Shown piece after piece: positions 1 to 10,300 of a DNA stretch of 64,000 nt; positions within the stretch are counted from its first letter, which is position 1, and each line of letters starts with the position of its first letter. The position numbers and the translations under genes were made by a program. Under the pieces are notes generated by a model. That model did not search any database. It had not been told where the DNA came from and was given only the letters and a program-made list of their open reading frames with translations. The DNA is from Dryas octopetala (taxonomy: Eukaryota; Streptophyta; Magnoliopsida; Rosales; Rosaceae), in NCBI GenBank assembly GCA_963921425.1, contig OY992835.1:23374001-23438000 (forward strand), written 5' to 3'.

Positions 1-24
1 TTTTACATCTCCATTTTTTGAAGG

Positions 25-190
25 CATTACTTGAGTACTCAACTTTGAGTATTACCTTTTATATTTATCACCAATCACATAAGCTTATGATGGAATCCAC
101 TATGAAAGAGAAAATGATGGATCATATTATGGACTCATGTGATTTGTGATAAGTACAAAATTAGTACTCAAAGTTGAGTACCCAAGCATT
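25..190. mobile_element. Small foldback MITE
   Basis: The left arm (near 31-58) contains TACTCAACTTTGAGTA and the right arm (near 166-184) contains its reverse complement. Weaker inverted similarity extends inward about 50 more bases on each side. The unit is about 165 bp and has no ORF, as expected for a non-autonomous miniature inverted-repeat element. I could not fix a target-site duplication, so the ends are approximate and the superfamily is unassigned. Confidence 0.6.
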
Positions 191-974
191 TTCTTTTTTT
201 TTAATGACTTTTACACATGTCATAACATTGTAGTGCTATCTATACATAATATATAACTTTTCCAACAAAGTGAAAAACAATTATAGTTTTCGTGAATTAT
301 TTTTTGTGTTCTTTATTTTTTCGAATTTATGTCTATTATATATTTTTCATCAACAATTATAATAAAGAAAATGTATAAGCGATGAAAATTACTGACCCAA
401 AACCTAAGATATAGATATAAAGTAAATTAACAAAAAGCTAAAAAAAAAAATTTGTAAGTTTTACTTATAAACTCATATAAAAGATCTATTTATTTATAAA
501 GACACAAAGAGTGGCTTAAAACTAAACTTTTTTTCCTGACGCCGTATGTAACCCTCATAAAATTACACTTTATTTTATTATGATGCAGAATGTAACTCTT
601 GTAGAGTTACATTTTATAATTTTGTAGAATTACACTTTGTTGAATGATGTATTATTGTTTTAAGGTTTAAGCATTTAGAGTTTAAATTTTATGACTTCAT
701 ATTTAGGATTTTAGGGCTTTAGCCTTAAGTTTTAAAGACTATACCATAAACTCTAAACTTTCAAAATAATTTAAAAAAATTAAACTAAAACTTGGATATA
801 ATTGAATACCTTACTTAGTAATGCTTGAGTTTGAATAGTATTGCATTCTCCGTACTTGATTTTGTTTTTTAATTGTGGCTTAGAAATATTTTTTGTGGCT
901 TAAAAATGAAGACTAAAAATTTGAATTTATGACTAAAAAATGTCGTATGTTATGCCTTATTAATAAAGAACATA
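191..974. other. AT-rich intergenic stretch
   Basis: No gene or convincing ORF on either strand. One perfect 11-bp stem with a 3-base loop lies at 589-613 (AATGTAACTCT and its complement), next to repeated AATTACACTTT words. It may be a worn MITE. Confidence 0.5.
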
Positions 975-1385
975 TATATATATAGGCTACTTCTATTAAA
1001 GTATACCTCAACTTATTTATGTTGAAGTATGTCCTATTGGGGCCCACACAAGTCGTTTTGTGTCGATCCGAACCATTCAATTTTTACATCTCCATTGATA
1101 GATCATCCTTGCAAAAAATTAGCAAAATCAGAAATCATTTGCCTATTTAACTTTGATCAAATAAATATACGAACTAAATATTTTTGATGAAACCGTTAAT
1201 TTGTTTGATCAAAGTTAGATAGACAAATGATTTCTGATTTGGTTAATTTTTTGTAAGGATGATCTATCAATGAAGATGTAAAAAATAAACGGTTCGGATC
1301 GACACAAAACGACTCTTGTAGACCCCAACAAGGTTATACCTCAACATAAATAAATTGAAATATACCTCAATAGAAGGATATATAT
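975..1385. mobile_element. Foldback MITE with long terminal inverted repeats
   Basis: Two arms of roughly 190 bp fold on each other. Left-arm landmarks near 1049-1150 (GTCGTTTTGTGTCGATCCGA, TTTTTACATCTCCATTGATA) recur as reverse complements near 1255-1310, and the outer words CTTCTATT and CCTCAA pair across the ends. The unpaired centre is only a few tens of bases. The element sits between TA microsatellites, which hides the target duplication. No coding capacity. Transcription through it would give a long imperfect hairpin. Confidence 0.8.
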
Positions 1386-3274
1386 ATATATATATATGTA
1401 ACTTGTAGCTTCCCTAATCCCTAGTGCTAATTAGCTAGCTAGCTAGGTTAAATATTATTCGTGAATCAAAAGGCAATCTTGGTGCAATTTGCAACATTAA
1501 TAAAACGTGTGTTAGTGTAATGATATAAATTCATGAATTTGGAAGTTGACTTAGACTTTAGGATATTTTCCTTTGTTAGTTTGTTTTGATTGAAAAAGTT
1601 TTTAAAAGGAAAATGACTTCTTCTAGAAAACAACATTTTAAAAAATATATATTAATTTTGCTATGGAAAAAAAATTAGAGATAATTAGGTTTAGATTCTG
1701 TAGAAAAACAGTTTTTAGATGGAAATCATGGGTGTTTTAAATTTTATAAGAAAATCATTTTAATTCATAATAATTTATAAAAAAAATTATTTTAATTCAT
1801 AATAAAGTATTTTTAATTCATAATAAAGTACTTTTAATTTATAAGAAAATTCTTTTAATTCATAATATATAAAGTCATTCCCCGATTTGAAGGGTATTTC
1901 CCCTTCTAGGGTGTAGAGTGAGCTTGTAGAGGCTGCATGTTAGGTTTTAACTTCGAGATTTTGGATGAAGCCCCAAAATCTTAAAGTCAAAACCTAACAT
2001 AAAGTTGTCAAAGAAGAAAAATAAAAGAACTTAATTAAAAATTTTAAATCACTATCAATTTTAGTTTAAAAAATACTCATAAAATGAATTGGATTCTAAG
2101 TCTCAAAAAATTATTGTATTTTTTATAAATATATTACATGTTTTAGGCTTGTGCAATTTTTTAAACATCAAAGGACAACAAGTCAAGTTGATGTTTGTAA
2201 CTAATTAATTAAAACAAAATGGAAAGATGTGATTCATGATGGTTTTATTACTATTTTTCTTTGATTTTGACGGTTTTATACTATTGTACACCCAAAAAAA
2301 AAAAGGAGTGGACGGTCCATTATATATGATAAGAGTAATAGTATATCTACGTCACATATTCTCTTTTGAGATACGTAGCATATAAATAACATTTTCTAAG
2401 CATCGTAATCTGCTTTACTTACTGGTTAGACAGAAGACTGACCCAGATGGTCAAACCAAGAAAAAAAAAACTATAAAATTCAAGATTTCAAGGCTATTGA
2501 AAAAGTTGCACAAATTGCTTGCAAGTTGCACCCCAAAGTCATATAGCTGAAAACTCTGGTTTTCTTTGTAAGCTTCACCCATTGGTCCAGTATTACCTTT
2601 ACAGTTTGCTGTCCATATCATGGTATGCGTGTCCGTACAGTCTTTTTTACTGCTCTCAGTGGCTGGTGGATCTTTGCTTGAAGTCTGTGGTCTTTACTTG
2701 TTTCGAGATTTGTACGTCTCCAGCTTCTTTTAGAGCCCATTTCATGGTGTTTATGAAGTAGACTTTTTTTTTTTTTGTCTTTTCATGTTGGTGTTGTGAT
2801 TTGGAGCTCCTGGGTCTCTTTGGTGTCCTTTTTGTACTGGAAACAGCTAAAAGTTGAGATTGCAAGAGGTAGGCTTTTGCTATTATCGCCTTTAGTACAG
2901 CTATCGTTTTGCTGTTCAACTTTTGGATTGTTTTACTCTGATCTTATTATTGTTTATAGTGATTGAGATTCTCATTTCCCACTGACTACTAACTTTTGAA
3001 AAGTTTAAAAGGATTGATCTTTTTTCTTTTTCTTGACAATAAAAAGATTGTTCTTTTTCTTCATCATTGACAGGAGTCACAGGACTTTTCTTTTCCTCAA
3101 TCGCTTTTGGGTTCCCACTTCATTTTGGCGAGTATTCTAGGTGTTCTGTGTTGGGTCTTTGCCAATTTTCAATATATACCATTTCAGTGGATAGAAAAGC
3201 ATTGATTTTGGTTTGTGCCAGCAAGAGGGTATCTTTTACTTTTCAGATTTTAGGGAATAGGAGTTTTTGGTTCT
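1386..3274. other. Intergenic and leader region upstream of EXO70
   Basis: No supported gene. Short ORFs between 2519 and 3276 lack family resemblance and are probably leader sequence or chance. A possible leader intron runs from a GT near 2869 to the CAG near 3071, which would place a noncoding first exon before 2869. The sequence only suggests this. Confidence 0.4.
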
Positions 3275-3362
3275 AGTGCCAAAGTTGTTCTAGCACAGTG
3301 GTAAGGATTTTAAAGTAGGAAGAGTGTGGGGTTCAACTCTTGCTGTTGATCCGAGAAGGTTT
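3275..3362 (+). mobile_element. tRNA-derived SINE fragment
   Basis: A tRNA-like head is visible. An A-box-like TAGCACAGTGGTAAGG at 3291-3306 is followed about 24 bases later by a B-box-like GGTTCAACTC at 3330-3339. These are the two internal RNA polymerase III promoter blocks of tRNA genes and plant SINEs. No cloverleaf with proper acceptor pairing forms, so it is not a functional tRNA. It lies about 50 bases before the EXO70 start codon, inside the likely leader. The boundaries are estimates. Confidence 0.5.
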
Positions 3363-3412
3363 TAATTTAGTTAGACTTGTTGGTTCATTTTTGGTCTGTT
3401 TCTTGTCTGGCT

Positions 3413-5401
3413 ATGGGGGATTGTAAATCTGTAAATCCGGAAATGGAAGGAGAAGGAGACTTAATTGCTGCAGCGAAAAACATAGCGAGGGCATTGGGGT
3501 CAAAGAAGAACCTTACAGATGGTGAAAGGGAAATTTTGGCTGATCTTGGCACCCAATTGTCCACCATGATCACACTCAATGAAAAAAAGGATGGGGAATT
3601 TGGTGAGACTGAAGGTCGCCTTAATTCTATTCAGGAGAGGATCATGAGTGTGGAGGCAGATCAGTCTATGATTTGGGATTCAGCCCCAAATGAGGCTATC
3701 GAGTACATGAACGCTGTGGAGGAGGCTCGAAGATTGATTGAAAGATTAGAGAGTTTGTGTTTGAATACAGATGATGAAGAGTATGAGCTATTACAAAGAG
3801 CTCATGATGTTGTTCAAATCGCAATGGCTAGGCTAGAGGAAGAGTTTAAGTACATGCTTATTCAGAACAGGCAGCCCTTTGAACCGGAGCACATGTCTTT
3901 CCGTTCAAGTGAAGAGGATACTGTGGATGAGAGCTCAATAATCTCTTTTGGGGATGACTCAGTTGAGGACTCACTTCAAAGAGATAGTGTAAGCAGAGCC
4001 TCTGAGGAATTCATCATTGATTTGGTTCATCCGGATGTGATTTCCGAGCTCAGATGCATTGCAAATTTAATGTTCAATTCCAATTATGATCAGGAATGCA
4101 TCCAAGCATATACCAGCATCCGAAAGGATGCCTTGGATGAGTGCCTCTTCATTCTTGAAATGCAGAAACTAAGCATTGAGGATGTGCTGAAGATGGAGTG
4201 GGGTTCCTTGAATGCCAAAATCAGAAGATGGGTCTGGGTTATAAAGATCTTTGTTCGAGTTTATCTTGCTAGCGAGAAATGGCTCAGTGATCAGATTTTT
4301 GGGGAGCTTGGACCCGTTTATTTAGATTGTTTTGTTGAGGCATCAAAGGCTTCAATGCTGCAGCTTCTGAATTTTGGTGAAGCCATGTCTATTGGCCCCC
4401 ACCAACCTGAGAAGTTGTTCCGCATTCTTGACATGTATGAGATGCTGGCGGATCTTCTCCCTGATGTGGATGCTTTATACTTAGGCGAGGCTGGTTCTTC
4501 TCTAAGCATTGAGTGCCATGAGGTTCTGAAGAGATTGGGTGATTCTGTGAAGGCAACTTTTCTTGAATTTGAGAATGCCATTGCATCAAACTCCTCGACG
4601 AACCCTATTTCAGGAGGAGGGATACATCCTCTAACCAGATATGTGATGAATTACCTGAGGACTCTTACAGACTATGCCGAGACCCTTAATTTGCTCTTCA
4701 AGAATTGTGATGAAAATGATCCCATTTCAGTGTCTCCTGACATGAGTCCAACTACAGAAGAGGGGAGCAAAAGCACTGATTCTTTGGGCAGAAATTCCTC
4801 AGTGGATTCTTTAGGAAGAATTCTGCCAGTGGTTCGCCACTTCCTATCAATTGCTTCGACTCTGGAATGCAACATTGATGACAAGTCCAAGTTATACAAG
4901 GATGATTCTTTGCAACACATATTTCTGATGAACAATATACATTACATGGCTCAGAAGGTTAAGGGGGATGAACTGAGGCATTTATTTGGAGATGAATGGA
5001 TTAAAAAGCACAACTGGAGCTTTCAACAGCATGCAATGAACTACCAGAGAGCTAGTTGGAGTTCCATCCTTTCTTATCTGAAAGAGGAGGGCATTCAGAA
5101 CCCCGGTTCAAATTCCATCTCAAAAACCCTTCTTAAGGAAAGGCTCCGCAGCTTTTATCTTGCTTTTGAGGAAATTTACAAGACCCAAACTGCATGGCTC
5201 ATTCCAGATCCTCAGCTTCGAGAAGACTTGCAAATCTCGACATCCCTGAATGTAATCCAAGCTTATCGGACATTCGTGGGAAGACATTCCAATGACATAA
5301 GTGAGAAGCTCATTAGGTACAGTGCTGATGATATGGAGAATTTCCTTATGGATCTATTTGAGGGATCCCCAAAAACAATACAAAATTCCAGCAGGAGGTG
5401 A
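3413..5401 (+). CDS. EXO70: Exocyst complex component EXO70 family protein
   Basis: The product is a 662-residue exocyst subunit of the EXO70 family. EXO70 binds plasma-membrane phosphoinositides and helps tether secretory vesicles at sites of exocytosis. The N-terminal half is helical and acidic, with a Ser/Asp/Glu-rich linker (SSEEDTVDES). The EXO70 C-terminal domain runs from about residue 250 to the end and includes SIRKDALDECLF, KLSIEDVLKMEW, LLNFGEAM and EKLFRILDMYEMLADLLPD. Length is normal for the family. The start is taken at the ATG encoding MGDCKS; a second ATG ten codons on (MEGEGDL) is an alternative, and earlier in-frame codons lack an ATG. The coding region has no intron, which fits non-EXO70A clades. 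It looks most like the EXO70B/D-type groups, but I cannot settle the subgroup. Confidence 0.95.
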   Translation: MGDCKSVNPEMEGEGDLIAAAKNIARALGSKKNLTDGEREILADLGTQLSTMITLNEKKDGEFGETEGRLNSIQERIMSVEADQSMIWDSAPNEAIEYMNAVEEARRLIERLESLCLNTDDEEYELLQRAHDVVQIAMARLEEEFKYMLIQNRQPFEPEHMSFRSSEEDTVDESSIISFGDDSVEDSLQRDSVSRASEEFIIDLVHPDVISELRCIANLMFNSNYDQECIQAYTSIRKDALDECLFILEMQKLSIEDVLKMEWGSLNAKIRRWVWVIKIFVRVYLASEKWLSDQIFGELGPVYLDCFVEASKASMLQLLNFGEAMSIGPHQPEKLFRILDMYEMLADLLPDVDALYLGEAGSSLSIECHEVLKRLGDSVKATFLEFENAIASNSSTNPISGGGIHPLTRYVMNYLRTLTDYAETLNLLFKNCDENDPISVSPDMSPTTEEGSKSTDSLGRNSSVDSLGRILPVVRHFLSIASTLECNIDDKSKLYKDDSLQHIFLMNNIHYMAQKVKGDELRHLFGDEWIKKHNWSFQQHAMNYQRASWSSILSYLKEEGIQNPGSNSISKTLLKERLRSFYLAFEEIYKTQTAWLIPDPQLREDLQISTSLNVIQAYRTFVGRHSNDISEKLIRYSADDMENFLMDLFEGSPKTIQNSSRR

Positions 5402-5664
5402 CAGCAGACTAGATAAAACCGATATGCTATTTGCGACAGAGGATGGCTTTTATTTTATGTTCCCCTCTGCTCATGTATGTTTCATTTAACAGATTAGGAT
5501 CCTCCATGAAATACAAGGGGGTTCTCTCCCTCAGTACTTTGTGTGTGCAATGTAATATCTGATATCATGAAGTGGGTTCATTTTTGTGATCTTTGTTCTC
5601 TTTGCTATAACATATATTGGATGAAGCAAAATTTCACATGAATCTGTTTCTCTTCTTTTGGGAT
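5402..5664 (+). other. EXO70 3' untranslated region
   Basis: Downstream of the TGA the sequence is T-rich with no ORF and probably holds the 3' UTR. No single polyadenylation signal stands out. Confidence 0.4.
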
Positions 5665-5960
5665 TGTATTCAATTGAGATTCTAATGAATTTAAAAAGAA
5701 TTTGAAAGTCAATTTAAGTGTATTCAAGTCAGAATTTTAAAACTTTATAGAAATCTTAAGTATATAACTCATTGATTTTAAAAGATTTCATTAAGTGGTG
5801 AATTTTGATAAATTTTGTTTAGAAAACAAAGGCCATGAGAATTTTAACTTTTTCTCCTTAGATTTTTTTATGAATTTCATGAAAATTTAATAAAAATTCT
5901 TGAAATCTGCAAAAGTTTATAATTTTTTTAAAATTCATTAAAATTTCAATTGAATACACC
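5665..5960. mobile_element. MITE just downstream of EXO70
   Basis: The ends are inverted repeats: GTATTCAATTGAGATTCTAA at the left and the complement of GTATTCAATTGAAATTTTAA at the right, continuing into similar AATGAATTTAAAAA words. The unit is about 296 bp, AT-rich and noncoding. The target duplication is unclear. Confidence 0.65.
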
Positions 5961-7385
5961 TAGTTGAGCTCTTGAGGTGCATGTTTACATAGTCAAGTAT
6001 ATAATCACATCACAAAGTCTAGCAGCATTTAGGTAAAAATAATGGTAGTGGCTAAGTTTGTCAAAATTGGGCGGTGATACTATGATAACTGATAAGGTAT
6101 TAAGGTCCACATGCTTCAGCCACTCTAGCAACTCAGAACAGATAGCATTTAAGAAGTTTTGGCTCTGGTTGAAGGTAACATGTTAATGTGAGCACTCACA
6201 ATAGTCAAGTACCAAGTCAAAGACTCAGAAAGCAGAAAGTGTATGATACAATCAAACGACAATTTCAATTTGTACCAAAAGAAAAAACTACAATTTCAAT
6301 GATCGGGACGGCTCTGAAAGACAATATATATTTGGAGCATGAATTACAGAGATTTTGTGACCCTAAATGTAGATGGGTTCATATTTTCACTATTAAGATA
6401 TAATATTTTTATCATTAAATATATTTGTATTACAAATAGTATACCAAAGACCGACTCAAATATTTGAAGCTGAGACCAACTAGCGATATGATTATTCAGC
6501 AGACTTGTCAAAATGGACTTGCAAGCATGTGGTCATAATGCGTTGAGAGAGAGCAATGAGTTTGCATTTGCTTTCTAGGTTAAATGAATTTGCCAGTTGA
6601 TAAGGACAGGACCGTACGCACTTCAATTTCATGTAGGTCCCGGGAAAAGGATGATTCTGTTGGAAATGGCCACTGGGCAATGGACTGACTCGAGATATTT
6701 ATGGAGACAATGAACAAGTATTCTGCATCACCGCATGACCTCGTAAAATCTACTCATCTCTTTTTATCTTTTTCTTTTTTATCTTTTTTTTATTCAACTT
6801 TATTTATTTGATTTTTTTTTTTTTAACTATTCATTATTTTTATTGATTAATATCTGAAATTAAATTTCGAAATGAATCAGAAACTCACCAATATCGCCAA
6901 AGTATCCTCCTAATAACATTTCCATCCAATGAAAAACAGAAACACAATCAACTGGACAGGGATAACAAAGATATCTCTTGCGACTACCAAGAACAATCTT
7001 TAAAGACCTTCCTTTTGTTCTTTTTTATTTTTAAATTGCACTGTTTCCAAAGAGAAGGATCAAGTTTAAGTTAGTTAAATACAACACAGAAGGTTCATCA
7101 TGAATACCACTTACAATGAACCAAAAACAGCTTGCTTATCAATGCTATCTTCAATCTTTCTAATTCCTATATAACATTTGGCAGTGAATATACTCGAAAG
7201 AAACCCATTTTTCTTATGGCCTTCTAACACGCGAAATAACTGTACACAAGCAGACAATCCAACCAAAAACTACCCCTTAAACTCCAACACACAAAATCTA
7301 TTACTAATCTACACCTAGGACTTAATCCCCTCATCTCCCACAGGAAGGAGCCCATTGACAGCCAATAACAACAGAAGTTGACCAC
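5961..7385. other. Intergenic region between convergent EXO70 and RIK
   Basis: No supported gene. T- and A-runs lie around 6760-6830. The part nearest 7386 is probably the RIK 3' UTR, since RIK is transcribed leftward. Confidence 0.45.
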
Positions 7386-10300
7386 TCATAAAGCCCAGAA
7401 GGGCTTTCGAGCTGTCACTCCACCACCGTTGCTAGTAGGTAATTCTTCATTAGTATCCTCAGAGTCATCATCATCCTCGCCATATTCCATAAGCTTGACC
7501 AGAGTATCTGAGATAACGAAACAGTTTCAGACATCTTTGTACATCACACATCACACAACACACACACACACACAAACACATACCCTTCCATCCCATCAAA
7601 ATTATAGCAAATCTTCATGCATACCAGGAACGCTATCAGGTTTTGTTTTGTTCAGAACATTGTTCTTGTCAAGCACTTCAACAGCCTGTGCTGATGAGGT
7701 AAATTTTGGTGGAGGTGGAGGTGGAGGCATGGTTCTAGCTGGGGGCGGTGGCATTCCATTTGATGCCGGCTGGACCAACTTCTTTGGAGCTGGCATAGTG
7801 GATACATTTCTCACGCAATCTGCCTGCAGCTCAATTGGCTTTGGCAATTCCTGCAGTCAGTTAGGAAGAAAAGAAACCAAAAGGAAAAACTAATAGCTCA
7901 ATAACCATAAAATGAAGTTTTTTGCAGTAAAGTTGAGTAATAACCTAAAGATTTAATACTCAGAGCCGTAACTGAGAAAATAATTTATCTTAAAAAATAA
8001 AAATCATATAGGTACAAAGAAGGTACGACATAATGAGAAAAAATGGTAAGGCACTCCAGATAAAACATACCAAGTTACTACAGACCATGGATTTCGTATC
8101 ACCAAACAAATCTATAGATTTTCCTTTTTTTGGACTGAAACAAGTCTAGATTGTTCTATAGCATAAAGGTACACATGTCATTCTTGCAATTTCACACGTG
8201 AAAATGCAACGTGTGAAATTGCAGAGCATAACTACAATTCCACGGTCTCTCTTTCAATGATATGGCCAAGTTCATAAAGGGAAGACAACAAATAGAAGCT
8301 AAGTATTTATTTGTGGCTTGGGAGCCTTAAAAAAAAAAGAAGATGTACTTGTATTTCTGCTTTCAGCAGGAGCAAGTAAAATCAAATGCCATATGGAGTG
8401 GCACCCACCAGCATGCACAGCCAATTTTCTTGCTAGCAAAGAGGTTCACCCATCAATACGGATGCTATTTTATGCCCAAAGTAACAGGAATGAAGTATCG
8501 TACTGAGAATTTACAAATTCAAAATCATCATTAAAACCATGGAGAACTCATGAGATGCAATTGAAGCTGGCATTGGTCGTGATGGTACCTCTTCTCTAGG
8601 AGTTTGGCTGTGCATACTGCTGGTGAAAGCCCAAGAAGGCAACATAGCTATGGCTGCTTATCAAGAATTGAAGAAAACCCAACACTGGACTTATTGCAAA
8701 CAGAAAAACCTAAAATATGTTCTGGTAACATGACCTAAGTAGAACATTTTATTAAACAGTAGGAAATCTAGATTGTCTGATGAATACAGCTCTGAAGCTA
8801 TAAGTGATCCTCCAATGGTGCCTCCAAAATTGAAACCCTGTGAAAAATACAAACCAATGGCCCAATAGAGAGGTCCAGTATCGGCATGTTAGCCTCATAG
8901 AAGGTCAGAGAAAATACCTGGAATAGCGAGCACTGCAAGTCAGCACAAGATATAACTATATAAAAGTGATCACAAAAGATCAATAAAAGTAAAAATCAAA
9001 CATTGAACAACATAATCCATCTACCTAAATGATCATGTTGGTGCTGAAGAAAACTCAAGTACATATATGCAGGGAAAAATAGAATGATCATTTCTGGTAT
9101 CTTGGGCCAAGTTGATGGGAATGTAACCCAAAAATAAAATACCTTCGTCTAGTGAAAATTCACAAAGCAATGCTTTCTTTTCTGACTTGCCTATCTTTAT
9201 TCTAGAAACTTGGATTCAACTATTATTAATATTTTTTATATTAATTTATTCATTTCCAAAGTGCTTGAAATTCCAGTGAAGTGCACAAGCTTAGATCTCA
9301 CAGCTATATCCAAAGACAAACCATCAAGGAGCATGCACTGGTACCTGATGGACTTTTGCACGACCCTTGGAAACAATTGGTAACTCCTGAAACTTCCGCT
9401 TTTGTGGAGGGCATTTCTCCTTCTCAAAATCAGAATCAGAGTTAGCACTTGACTTTGGTTCAGTGCTTGGCACTGATGTTGTGGGATCAACGGTAGAAGC
9501 AATGGGGGATGATGACTGTCTAAGGGCCAGGGCAACTTGTTGCAAGGGTGTGACTTGAGGATATATCCCACCATATCCATTGTAGCTTGTTCCACCAGAT
9601 AATAGAGGTTGTGGATACCCACCAATGTTTGCCTGAGATTGCGCACAGTTTAACAATCCTCCAGATTGAGATACTGTCCCTTGAGGAAAGACAGTAGTGA
9701 CCCCAATGGTTCCAACTGAGGAAACTGGGGCAGCTGGCGGAACACCCACAGTTGGAGATGCCAGACTTGTAATTGCTTTTACCTCATTTCCAGAACTCCG
9801 AACTCCAGCCAACAACTGATGTGGCGGTGGAACGGCAGTATATACCTGCTGTGGGGGTGGAACAGCACTATAAACCTTAGATGATGAAACCCTATGACAG
9901 AAAATTGCAACAAGTTATCTACAGTACCCAATTACAAGCTACAGCACAAACCAAACTAGCTAATGGAAACCGGATATTCATGCAACGAGCACAACCAATA
10001 GAATTCTAAACTCCACATGGTGGATGAAACAAAGTTTTTACAAGAAGCAACATATGAAAGTTTCTATACTACAAAACAAAAATATTAATAGATTACATGA
10101 TGAAAGTTTTGGAATACAGGTGAATCATGCATTACATTCCCCAAAATAAATGTAACAATTAAGAAACTGGGGAGCGAATCCCACTCATCATATTTAGAAA
10201 GAAGAGTTAGAGCACTTCTAACAAATGCAATGCCTATAAATTACCTGGAGACACCACACTCTACACTGAGTGTATCCAAAAGATTTTCAGCCAAAAGCTT

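Noticed and set aside
2519..3276. Three short plus-strand ORFs upstream of EXO70
   Set aside because: They are hydrophobic, low-complexity chance frames in T-rich DNA with no conserved motif.
3377..3412. Upstream extension of EXO70 by twelve codons
   Set aside because: The frame is open but begins with TTG, not ATG; the first ATG is at 3413.
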